From Microbacterium sufflavum (GTDB taxonomy: Bacteria > Actinomycetota > Actinomycetes > Actinomycetales > Microbacteriaceae), in the NCBI RefSeq assembly GCF_023091155.1, contig NZ_JAHWXK010000001.1, positions 2,356,001-2,420,000 on the forward strand: DNA of 64,000 nucleotides. The letters are read 5' to 3'. The position numbers and the translations under genes were made by a program. Below are positions 26,151-34,732 of the stretch, in pieces. Positions within the stretch are counted from its first letter, which is position 1. Each line of letters starts with the position of its first letter. The notes under the pieces are model-generated. The model saw nothing but the letters and a program-made list of their open reading frames with translations. It had not been told where the DNA came from and made no database searches.

Positions 26151-26910
26151 GACCTCCGACTACCTGCACCTCGACGGCCGCGCGGTCGTCGTCACGGGCG
26201 CAACCTCGGGCATCGGTCGGCAGACCGCGATCCACCTCTCGCGTCAGGGCGCCCGGGTCGCGCTGATCGGACGCCGCGAGGTCGAGCTGGAGGAGACCCG
26301 CGACCTGCTCGCGGGCGAGGGGCACCTGCTGGCGCCGTTCGACCTGACCGACCATGCCGGCGTCGCGGCGCTGCTCCGCGGGATCGCCGCCGAGCTCGGA
26401 CCGCTCGACGGCCTGGTGCACGCGGCGGGCGTCCACGTGACCGCTCCGCTGCGGATCGCGACGGCCGATCAGACCTCGGCCGTGTTCGACATCAACGTCA
26501 CGAGCGCGCTGATGCTCGCGAAGGCGTTCCGTCACCCCAAGGTGCGCGCCGAGTCGTCGAGCATCGTCCTGCTGTCGTCGGCGGTCGGCCTGGTCGGGGA
26601 AGCCGGAGTGAGCGCGTACGCCGCGAGCAAGGCCGCCGTGGCGTCCCTCGGCAAGTCGCTCGCGCTCGAGCTGGCGCGGGAGGGTGTGCGCGTCAACAGC
26701 ATCGCCGCCGGGATCGTCGAGACCGCGCTGACCGAACGGCTGCGCGCCTCGGTGGGTGCCGCGGCCTGGGACGAGATCGAGGCGGCGCACCCGCTCGGCC
26801 TCGGCACCGTGGAAGACGTGGCGGGGGCGGCGCTGTATCTGCTCTCCCCGGTCTCGCGCTGGGTCACCGGTTCGGTGATGGTGGTGGACGGCGGGTACAC
26901 CGCGAGGTGA
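26137..26910 (+). CDS. Short-chain dehydrogenase/reductase, FabG-like ketoreductase
   Basis: A 257-residue NAD(P)H-dependent reductase with the cofactor motif VVVTGATSGIGRQTA, HAAGVHV in place of the usual NNAG, and the catalytic Ser...Tyr-x-x-x-Lys set in VLLSSAVGLVGEAGVSAYAA followed by SKAAV. The C-terminus WVTGSVMVVDGGYTAR is typical of FabG. Its start lies inside the acyl carrier gene (GTG 26137 or 26143), so the two are coupled. It probably reduces a 3-ketoacyl group on that carrier to a 3-hydroxyacyl group. Confidence 0.85.
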   Translation: MPVPETSDYLHLDGRAVVVTGATSGIGRQTAIHLSRQGARVALIGRREVELEETRDLLAGEGHLLAPFDLTDHAGVAALLRGIAAELGPLDGLVHAAGVHVTAPLRIATADQTSAVFDINVTSALMLAKAFRHPKVRAESSSIVLLSSAVGLVGEAGVSAYAASKAAVASLGKSLALELAREGVRVNSIAAGIVETALTERLRASVGAAAWDEIEAAHPLGLGTVEDVAGAALYLLSPVSRWVTGSVMVVDGGYTAR

Positions 26911-26924
26911 CCGCTCCCGGCCCG

Positions 26925-26930
26925 TAGACT
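26925..26930 (+). promoter_or_regulatory. Predicted -10 hexamer TAGACT, leaderless start of the KAS III gene
   Basis: Six bases separate it from the ATG, so the KAS III gene may also be transcribed apart from the acyl carrier and ketoreductase genes. Confidence 0.5.
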
Positions 26931-26936
26931 GGGGGC

Positions 26937-27944
26937 ATGGGTGCCCGCATCGCTGCCGTCGACTACTACCTGCCCGAGGCCGTCCTCAGCAATGAGGATC
27001 TCTCCCGAGAGTTCCCGGAGTGGAGCGTCGAGAAGATCTCCGGCAAGACCGGGATCGACCGCCGCCACATCTCCGGTCCCGACGAGTTCTCGTCCGACCT
27101 GGCCATCGCGGCAGCACGACGTCTGTTCGAGCGCGACGGCATCGACCCCCAGTCGATCGACTACGTGATCCTCTGCACGCAGAGCCCCGACTACTACCTC
27201 CCCTCGACCGCCTGCATCGTGCAGGACGCCCTGGGCATCCCGACCTCGGCGGGCGCGACCGACATCACGCTCGGCTGCTCCGGCTACATCTACGCCCTGG
27301 GCCTCGCCAAGGGCCTGATCGAGTCGGGCCAGGCGGCGAACGTCCTGGTCGTCACGGCCGACACGTACACGAAGTTCATCAACCCGGCCGACAAGTCCGT
27401 GCGCACGATCTTCGGCGACGGCGCGGCCGCGACCCTCGTGACCGCGGACGGCTCCGACACCTCGCTCACCGCCATGACGTACGGCACGGACGGCTCTGGC
27501 GGCAAGAGCCTCATCGTCCCGAACGGGGGTCTGCGCGCGGGCGCTGCGCTCCAGCCGAAGGCCGACACGGCCGTGCGGGAGCTCGTCGCCTCGGGCTATG
27601 ACCTGTACATGGACGGCCCCGACATCTTCAACTTCACCCTCCGCGTGGTGCCGGAGACGGTCGAGGAGATCCTCGCCAAGGCGCAGCTGGAGCAGGATGA
27701 CATCGACCTGTTCGTGTTCCACCAGGCGAACGCCTTCATGCTCGAGCACCTGCGCAAGAAGCTCAAGGTGCCCGCCGAGAAGTTCTTCGTGTCGCTCGCC
27801 GAGTCCGGCAACACGGTGTCGTCCACCATCCCGATCGCGCTCGCCGACGCCGAACGCCAGGGCGCCCTGGTGCCCGGTATGCGCGTGATGCTCCTCGGCT
27901 TCGGTGTCGGTCTCTCCTGGGGTGGGCTGGTCGCGACGTGGTGA
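26937..27944 (+). CDS. 3-oxoacyl-ACP synthase III (FabH-like)
   Basis: A 335-residue condensing enzyme with the full KAS III catalytic triad: Cys114 in TLGCSGYIYALGLAKGL, His262 in VFHQANAFML and Asn292 in ESGNTVSSTIPIAL. The C-terminal VMLLGFGVGLSWGG is also canonical. KAS III joins an acyl-CoA primer to malonyl-ACP. With the adjacent acyl carrier, ketoreductase and LpxD-like genes it could make a short 3-hydroxyacyl-ACP for sugar acylation. It is unlikely to be the housekeeping enzyme, which would normally lie with other fatty-acid synthesis genes. Confidence 0.9.
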   Translation: MGARIAAVDYYLPEAVLSNEDLSREFPEWSVEKISGKTGIDRRHISGPDEFSSDLAIAAARRLFERDGIDPQSIDYVILCTQSPDYYLPSTACIVQDALGIPTSAGATDITLGCSGYIYALGLAKGLIESGQAANVLVVTADTYTKFINPADKSVRTIFGDGAAATLVTADGSDTSLTAMTYGTDGSGGKSLIVPNGGLRAGAALQPKADTAVRELVASGYDLYMDGPDIFNFTLRVVPETVEEILAKAQLEQDDIDLFVFHQANAFMLEHLRKKLKVPAEKFFVSLAESGNTVSSTIPIALADAERQGALVPGMRVMLLGFGVGLSWGGLVATW

Positions 27945-29110
27945 GCGCCTCCGCCCCGCGCCCGACGCTCCTCATCCTGTCCTTCGTGCCGATCGACGGT
28001 GACCCGCGCGTCATCAAGCAGGTGCGCCGCTTCGTCGACGAGTACGACGTGACGACGTGCTCGCCCGGCCCGTCGCCGCACCCCGGCGTCACGCACGTCG
28101 AGATCCGTGGCGACCTCCCGCCCAAGCAGGACATCGTGACCAGGGTGCGCGACGAGTTCGCGCGGCGGACCGAGGGGTTCCGCCGGATGTACTTCCAGTC
28201 GCCCGGCGTGCTCGAGACCATCCACCTGCTGCGCGGGCGGCGCTTCGACGCGGTGATCGCCAACGACGCCGAGACCGTGGGCGTCGCGTGCCGGCTCTTC
28301 GGCGCCGAGCGCGTGCACGCCGACCTGCACGAGTTCTTCCCGGACATGGGCTTCGAGGACACGCCGCTCGGCCGTCGGCACCAGCGCTACTGGTCGTGGA
28401 TGACGAAGCACCTGGTGTCGCAGGCGCACTCGTCCACGACGGTCGGCGGCGAGATCGCCAAGCGGTACCACGAGTACGGCCTCCAGCCCGGGGTGGTGAC
28501 GAACTCGACGCACCTGCGCGACCTCCCGTACCGTCCCGTGGGTTCCGCGATCCGGCTCGTGCACAGCGGCAACCCGTTCCACGAGCGCAGCCTCGGCGAG
28601 ATCATGCGTGCGGTGGCGGCGTCCCCGGTCGAGGTCACCTTCGACCTCTACCTCACGTGGCAGCCCGAGAAGACGCGCTCCGAGTTCGTGGCGCTCGCCG
28701 AGGAGCTGGGGCCGCGGATCACGGTGCACGACCCCGTACCGCAGTCCGTGCTCATCGAGACGCTCAACGAGTACGACCTCGGCATCCACATCCTGCAGCC
28801 GGTGAGCACCAACAACGTGATGGCACTGCCGAACAAGTTCTTCGACTACGTCCAGGCGCGCCTCGGCATCGTGGTCGGCCCGTCGGTCGAGATGGCGCGC
28901 ATCGTGCGCGACCATGGCCTCGGCGTCGTCACGGACGGCTTCGACGAGGCATCGATCGCCGCGACCATCGATGCGCTCACCCCCGAGCGCGTCGACGGGT
29001 TCAAGCAGGCCGCAATGCGGGCGGCCGATGCGCTCTCCGCGGAGCGGCAGGTCGAGGTGTGGGCGCGGGCCGTGGAGGAGATCGTCGCCGGCTCGGCGGG
29101 CCGTGCCTGA
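27941..29110 (+). CDS. Glycosyltransferase, GT4-like
   Basis: A GT-B glycosyltransferase of about 389 residues. The first domain has LLILSFVPIDGDPRVIKQVR and NDAETVGVACRLF, followed by ADLHEFFPDMGFEDTPLGRR. The donor domain has RLVHSGNPFHERSLGEIM, NEYDLGIHILQPVSTNN and PNKFFDYVQARLGIVVGPS, where the glutamate usual at the GT4 donor site is replaced. The start overlaps the KAS III stop (GTGA, or GTG one codon earlier). Coupling to the acyl-sugar cassette suggests that it may transfer the acylated sugar. Confidence 0.8.
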   Translation: MSASAPRPTLLILSFVPIDGDPRVIKQVRRFVDEYDVTTCSPGPSPHPGVTHVEIRGDLPPKQDIVTRVRDEFARRTEGFRRMYFQSPGVLETIHLLRGRRFDAVIANDAETVGVACRLFGAERVHADLHEFFPDMGFEDTPLGRRHQRYWSWMTKHLVSQAHSSTTVGGEIAKRYHEYGLQPGVVTNSTHLRDLPYRPVGSAIRLVHSGNPFHERSLGEIMRAVAASPVEVTFDLYLTWQPEKTRSEFVALAEELGPRITVHDPVPQSVLIETLNEYDLGIHILQPVSTNNVMALPNKFFDYVQARLGIVVGPSVEMARIVRDHGLGVVTDGFDEASIAATIDALTPERVDGFKQAAMRAADALSAERQVEVWARAVEEIVAGSAGRA

Positions 29111-30281
29111 CCTCGGAGCGCGGGCGTATCGCCTCGCGCAGAAGCTGGTGCCCTCGTCGGTCGCGGGGTATGTGCTCCCCGGGCACGTGCGCCAGTTCCG
29201 CGAGACCGGTGTCACCGTGGCCAGCGACGCCCCGCGGCGACTGCTCATCGCGCCGGTGAACTCGGCGGGGCAGGGGTACGCGTGGGCGCGCGCCGCCGAG
29301 ACGCTGCCCGGCGTCGCCGCCGCCAGCGCCATGTTCCGCGGGGGTGACGACGTGTTCGGGTTCCACGCCGATCACCTCATCCCCGCGACGGCACTGGTCG
29401 GCAACGCTCGCTGGCGCCGGGCGCAGCACCGTGCGATCCTTCAAGGCTTCACGCACGTGCTGATCGAATCCGGGCGGCACCTCTCCGAGCTCGACGGCGA
29501 CCCGCTGGAGCTGGTGCGAGAGCTGCAGGCGGCGGGGGTCCGCGTGGCGCTCGTGTGGCACGGGAGCGACATCCGTCTCCCGAGTGCGCACGCCGCGCGC
29601 GAGCCGGACTCGCCCTTCCACGGTGATCGCTACGCCGGGACAGCCGTGCTGGAGGAGATCGCCGAGCGGCACGCGCGCTTCGCAGAGGCCGCCGGGGTGC
29701 CCGTGTTCGTCTCGACTCCGGATCTGCTGCCGTTCGCGCCGGGTGCCACCTGGCTCCCCGTCGTGGTGGATCCGCGATCCTGGGCCGCGGCGGGGGACCG
29801 CCCTGCGCTCTCCGGCGACGGGCCACTGCGCGTCGTGCACGCCCCGTCGAGCGCCGGCCTGAAGGGCAGCGACCGCATCGCCGCAGCCGTGCAGCGGCTC
29901 GAGGCCGAGGGGCTCATCGAGTACACCGAGGTCAGGGGCGTCCCCGCCGAGCGGATGCCGGAGCTGTACGGCGGCGCCGACGTCGTCCTCGACCAGTTCC
30001 TCGCCGGGGCCTACGGCGTCGCGGTCTGCGAGGCGCTTGCGGCCGGTCGCCTGGTGGTCAGCCATGTGTCGGACGACACCCGTGAGGCGGTGCGCGCGGC
30101 CAGCGGACACGAGCTGCCCGTGGTGCAGGCCAGGGCAACGGAACTGGAGGGCGTGCTGCGCGAGGTCGCCGCGAATCGCGCGCGCTCTGCGACGCGAGCC
30201 GCCGAGGGGCCGGCGTTCGTGCGCGCGGTGCACGACGGGACGATGTCGGCGGAGGCGCTGCGGCCGTTCCTCGACGCGTGA
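29103..30281 (+). CDS. Glycosyltransferase, GT4-like (PVNYSGQ family copy 4)
   Basis: A 392-residue relative of the three minus-strand copies. It shows RLLIAPVNSAGQGYAWARAA, THVLIESGRHLSEL, WHGSDIRLPSAH, FVSTPDLLPFAP, VVHAPSSAGLKGSDRI and ADVVLDQFLAGAYGVAVCEA. The GTG start lies within the end of the preceding glycosyltransferase gene (8 bp overlap). It thus belongs to the same unit as the KAS III gene, away from its relatives at 19-24 kb. Confidence 0.8.
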   Translation: MPDLGARAYRLAQKLVPSSVAGYVLPGHVRQFRETGVTVASDAPRRLLIAPVNSAGQGYAWARAAETLPGVAAASAMFRGGDDVFGFHADHLIPATALVGNARWRRAQHRAILQGFTHVLIESGRHLSELDGDPLELVRELQAAGVRVALVWHGSDIRLPSAHAAREPDSPFHGDRYAGTAVLEEIAERHARFAEAAGVPVFVSTPDLLPFAPGATWLPVVVDPRSWAAAGDRPALSGDGPLRVVHAPSSAGLKGSDRIAAAVQRLEAEGLIEYTEVRGVPAERMPELYGGADVVLDQFLAGAYGVAVCEALAAGRLVVSHVSDDTREAVRAASGHELPVVQARATELEGVLREVAANRARSATRAAEGPAFVRAVHDGTMSAEALRPFLDA

Positions 30282-30295
30282 GCCGCCGGGCTCCG

Positions 30296-30301
30296 TAGAG
30301 T
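30296..30301 (+). promoter_or_regulatory. Predicted -10 hexamer TAGAGT for wecB
   Basis: The hexamer is only 2 nt before the first in-frame ATG but 8 nt before the GTG two codons later. This favours the GTG as the leaderless start. Confidence 0.45.
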
Positions 30302-30309
30302 AGATGCTC

Positions 30310-31374
30310 GTGAAGATCGTCAGCGTCGTCGGCGCGCGCCCCCAGTTCGTCAAGCTCGCCCCGATCCACCATGCCGCCCGCGCGGCCGGGGTGGAGCACG
30401 TGATCGTGCACACCGGACAGCACTACGACCCGCTGCTGTCTGACGTGTTCTTCGAGGATCTGGGGATCGGCGCCCCCGACGTGCACCTCGGCGTGGGCAG
30501 CGGCTCGCACGGCGTGCAGACCGGAGCGATGCTGGGTGCCCTCGACGCGGTGTTCGACGAGCACCGCCCCGACTGGGTGCTGGTGTACGGCGACACGAAC
30601 TCGACCGTGGCGGCGGCGCTGAGCGCGGTCAAGCTGCACATCCCTGTGGCGCACCTGGAGGCGGGGCTGCGCAGCTTCAACCGTCGCATGCCGGAGGAGC
30701 ACAACCGCGTGCTGACCGACCACGCCGCCGACCTTCTTCTCGCACCGACGCAGGTCGCCGTCGACCACCTCACGCGCGAAGGGCTGGCCGAGCGCACCGT
30801 GCTGGTGGGCGATGTGATGACCGATGTGCTGTTCGACGTGCGCGACCGTGTCGCCCGGCGTGCCGCCGACGAGGGGGAGCGCCTGGACGCCGCCGAGGGG
30901 GAGTACTACCTGGCGACGATCCACCGCGCCGAGAACACCGACGACCCGGCGCGGCTGCGGCAGGTGGTCGAGGCCCTGGCGGGGCTCGACCGTCCCGTCG
31001 TGCTGCTGGCCCACCCGCGCGTGGTGGCCAAGGCGGCCGCGCACGGCATCGACCTCGACCGCGGCTCGCTCACCTCCCGCCCGCCGCTCGCCTACCCCGA
31101 CCTGATCGCGGCCGCGGCGGCGAGTGCCGGTGTGGTGACCGACTCGGGCGGGCTGCAGAAGGAGGCGTTCCTGCTGCGCGTGCCGTGCACGACCGTGCGC
31201 ACCGAGACGGAGTGGGTCGAGACGGTGGAGCTGGGCTGGAACGTGCTCGCGAACACGCGCGAGGAGATCGCGGCGGCCGTGACGCGTCCTCGACCGGCGG
31301 TCACGGACGCGGCACCGTACGGCGACGGGCACGCCGCCGAGCGCGTGATCGCGGTGCTGTCCGAGCGTCGCTGA
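30310..31374 (+). CDS. wecB: UDP-N-acetylglucosamine 2-epimerase, non-hydrolysing (WecB/WbpI)
   Basis: A 354-residue epimerase that interconverts UDP-HexNAc and its manno epimer. Motifs are KIVSVVGARPQFVK, HTGQHYDPLLS, VYGDTNST, HLEAGLRSFNR, PEEHNR, ATIHRAENTDD and TDSGGLQKEAF. The GTG start gives the family N-terminus; an ATG two codons upstream is the alternative. With WbpA-type dehydrogenase next door and WbpB/E/D homologues at 10-13 kb, the substrate may be the diacetamido glucuronate (WbpI role). Plain UDP-ManNAc formation is the other option. Confidence 0.9.
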   Translation: MKIVSVVGARPQFVKLAPIHHAARAAGVEHVIVHTGQHYDPLLSDVFFEDLGIGAPDVHLGVGSGSHGVQTGAMLGALDAVFDEHRPDWVLVYGDTNSTVAAALSAVKLHIPVAHLEAGLRSFNRRMPEEHNRVLTDHAADLLLAPTQVAVDHLTREGLAERTVLVGDVMTDVLFDVRDRVARRAADEGERLDAAEGEYYLATIHRAENTDDPARLRQVVEALAGLDRPVVLLAHPRVVAKAAAHGIDLDRGSLTSRPPLAYPDLIAAAAASAGVVTDSGGLQKEAFLLRVPCTTVRTETEWVETVELGWNVLANTREEIAAAVTRPRPAVTDAAPYGDGHAAERVIAVLSERR

Positions 31375-31410
31375 GGCCCACCCGCGAGGAGCCGGGTACC
31401 CGCGCCGGAA

Positions 31411-31416
31411 TATACT
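31411..31416 (+). promoter_or_regulatory. Predicted -10 hexamer TATACT, leaderless start
   Basis: It is a near-perfect -10 hexamer, 7 nt before the dehydrogenase ATG. Confidence 0.55.
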
Positions 31417-31423
31417 CGAACCC

Positions 31424-32734
31424 ATGCGTATCGCCGTCGTGGCCCTCGGAAAGATCGGCCTGCCCCTCGCCGTCCAGTTCGCCAGCAAGGGACACGACGT
31501 GGTCGGGGTCGACGTCAATGCGGCCCTCGTCGACAGCGTCAACCGGGGCGTCGAGCCGTTCCCCGGCGAGGCGCAGCTGCAGGAGAAGCTGACGGCGGCG
31601 CTCGAGGCCGGACGGCTGCGGGCGACGACCGACTACGCGGAGGCGATCCCCGGGGCTGATGCCGTGGTCGTGGTCGTGCCGCTGTTCGTGAACGAGGAGA
31701 CCGCGGAGCCCGAGTTCGGGTGGATGGACGCGGCCACCCGCTCGCTCGCCGAGCACCTGACCCCCGGCACGCTGGTGTCGTACGAGACCACGCTGCCGGT
31801 CGGGGTGACGCGCGGCCGCTGGAAGCCCCTGCTCGAGGAGGTCTCCGGGCTGCGCGAGGGGGAGGACTTCCACGTGGTGTTCTCCCCGGAGCGTGTGTTC
31901 TCGGGGCGGATCTTCGCCGACCTGCGCAAGTACCCCAAGCTGATCGGCGCGCTCTCCGACGAGGGGGCCCGCCGCGCCGTCGCGTTCTACGAGTCGGTGC
32001 TCGACTTCGACGAGCGTCCCGACCTGCCGCGCACGAACGGGGTGTGGGACCTGCAGAGCGCCGAGGCGGCCGAGATGGCCAAGCTCGCCGAGACCACCTA
32101 CCGCGACGTGAATATCGGCCTGGCGAACCAGTTCGCCCTCTTCGCGGGTGCCAACGGCATCGACGTGTACCAGGTGATCGAGGCGTGCAACTCGCAGGTC
32201 TTCAGTCACATCCACCGCCCCGGCATCGCGGTGGGCGGCCACTGCATCCCGGTCTACCCCAAGCTGTACCTGTCGACCGACCCCGACGCCGACATCGTGC
32301 GCACGGCGCGCGAGTTCAACGAGTCGATGCCAGAGCGCCTGGTGGCTCAGGCCGAGGGCATGCTCGGCGACCTGTCCGGACTCCGGGCGGTCGTGCTGGG
32401 CGCGGCGTACCGCGGCGGGGTGAAGGAGACCGCGTTCTCCGGTGTCTTCCCCACCGTCGAGGCACTGCGGCGCCGCGGCGCCGAGGTGCGCGTGCACGAC
32501 CCCCTGTACACGGACGACGAGCTGCGCGCCCTGGGACTCGAGCCCTACGCGCTCGGGGAGGGCGTCGACCTCGCGATCGTGCAGACCGATCACGCCGAGT
32601 ACCGCACGCTCCGTCCCGTCCAGCTGCCGGGCGTGCGGCTCCTGGTCGACGGCCGCGCCGTGACCGACGCGGAGGCCTGGGCCGGCACGCCGCGCATGGT
32701 CGTCGGCGCCGGCCGCGCCGCCGCCACGGTCTGA
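31424..32734 (+). CDS. wbpA: Nucleotide-sugar 6-dehydrogenase (WbpA/WecC type)
   Basis: A 436-residue NAD-dependent UDP-sugar dehydrogenase that oxidises C6 to the carboxylate in two steps. It has the Rossmann start MRIAVVALGKIGLPLAVQFA, the catalytic cysteine in VGGHCIPVYPKLYL, the central helix segment EMAKLAETTYRDVNIGLANQ, and the C-terminal domain with LGAAYRGGVKETAFSG. UDP-GlcNAc (WbpA) is the likely substrate because WbpB, E, D and I homologues are present. UDP-ManNAc (WecC) is possible given the adjacent epimerase. Confidence 0.87.
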   Translation: MRIAVVALGKIGLPLAVQFASKGHDVVGVDVNAALVDSVNRGVEPFPGEAQLQEKLTAALEAGRLRATTDYAEAIPGADAVVVVVPLFVNEETAEPEFGWMDAATRSLAEHLTPGTLVSYETTLPVGVTRGRWKPLLEEVSGLREGEDFHVVFSPERVFSGRIFADLRKYPKLIGALSDEGARRAVAFYESVLDFDERPDLPRTNGVWDLQSAEAAEMAKLAETTYRDVNIGLANQFALFAGANGIDVYQVIEACNSQVFSHIHRPGIAVGGHCIPVYPKLYLSTDPDADIVRTAREFNESMPERLVAQAEGMLGDLSGLRAVVLGAAYRGGVKETAFSGVFPTVEALRRRGAEVRVHDPLYTDDELRALGLEPYALGEGVDLAIVQTDHAEYRTLRPVQLPGVRLLVDGRAVTDAEAWAGTPRMVVGAGRAAATV

Positions 32735-32781
32735 CGACCCGCGACCGGGCGCCGCGGCTGAAGCTCCCAGCCGCGCGCCGA

Positions 32782-32787
32782 TACGAT
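32782..32787 (+). promoter_or_regulatory. Predicted -10 hexamer TACGAT, leaderless start of glf
   Basis: Six bases separate it from the ATG of UDP-galactopyranose mutase. Confidence 0.5.
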
Positions 32788-32790
32788 TGA

Positions 32791-33930
<1,140 letters not shown>

Positions 33931-33940
33931 ACTCGGAACC

Positions 33941-34732
33941 GTGAGTCACGCTGCTGTCGGGGCGCCCGGGACGCCCCGGCGCTATCTGCATTCGCTGTGG
34001 CTGCTGTCCGCCCGCGACCTGAAGGTGCGGTACGCGACGAGCGCCCTCGGCTACCTGTGGTCGGTGCTAGATCCGCTGGTGATGAGCGCCATCTACTGGT
34101 TCGTGTTCACGCAGGTGTTCCATCGGAGCGTGGGCGAGGACCCGTACATCGTGTTCCTCATCGTGGCGCTGCTGCCGTGGGTGTGGTTCAACACCTCGGT
34201 GTCGGATTTTACGAGGGCGTTCAAGAAGGATTCGCGTCTCGTGCGCTCGACGGCGATCCCGCGGTCGATCTGGGTCAACCGCATCGTGCTGAGCAAGGGC
34301 ATCGAGTTCCTGTTCTCGATCCCCGTGCTGGTGCTGTTCGCGGTGTTCAGCGGAGCCACGGTGAACGTGATGCTGCTGTGGTTCCCGGTCGCGCTCCTCC
34401 TGCAGATCATGCTGCTGGTCGGGCTCGGTCTGCTGGTCGCGCCGCTGTGCGTGCTGTACACGGATCTGGAGCGGACGACGGCGCTGATCCTCCGCGCGCT
34501 GTTCTACGCCTCGCCCGTCATCTACAGCTTCGAAGACCTCCCGGCGCCCTTCGACGTGATCGGGGCGTTCAACCCGCTCGCCGGGATCTTCACGCTCTAC
34601 CGCGTGGGCTTCTTCCCCGATCTGTGGGACCCGATGCCGGTGATCGTGAGCGTCGTGATGTGCGTGGTCATCCTGGCGCTCGGCGTGTGGACGTTCCGGA
34701 GCCTCGAGCGCCCGGTGCTGAAGGAACTGTGA
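33941..34732 (+). CDS. ABC-2 type glycan export permease (Wzm-like)
   Basis: A 263-residue permease with six predicted membrane helices. The N-terminal interface segment contains LHSLWLLSARDLKVRYATSA and LGYLWSVLDPLVMSAIYWF. It is related to galactan exporter permeases encoded beside galactofuranosyltransferase genes in mycobacteria. Adjacent glf and the nearby GlfT-like genes support export of a lipid-linked galactan. Its ATPase is encoded two genes later, separated by an unknown membrane protein and a Nudix hydrolase in the same coupled transcript. Confidence 0.9.
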   Translation: MSHAAVGAPGTPRRYLHSLWLLSARDLKVRYATSALGYLWSVLDPLVMSAIYWFVFTQVFHRSVGEDPYIVFLIVALLPWVWFNTSVSDFTRAFKKDSRLVRSTAIPRSIWVNRIVLSKGIEFLFSIPVLVLFAVFSGATVNVMLLWFPVALLLQIMLLVGLGLLVAPLCVLYTDLERTTALILRALFYASPVIYSFEDLPAPFDVIGAFNPLAGIFTLYRVGFFPDLWDPMPVIVSVVMCVVILALGVWTFRSLERPVLKEL

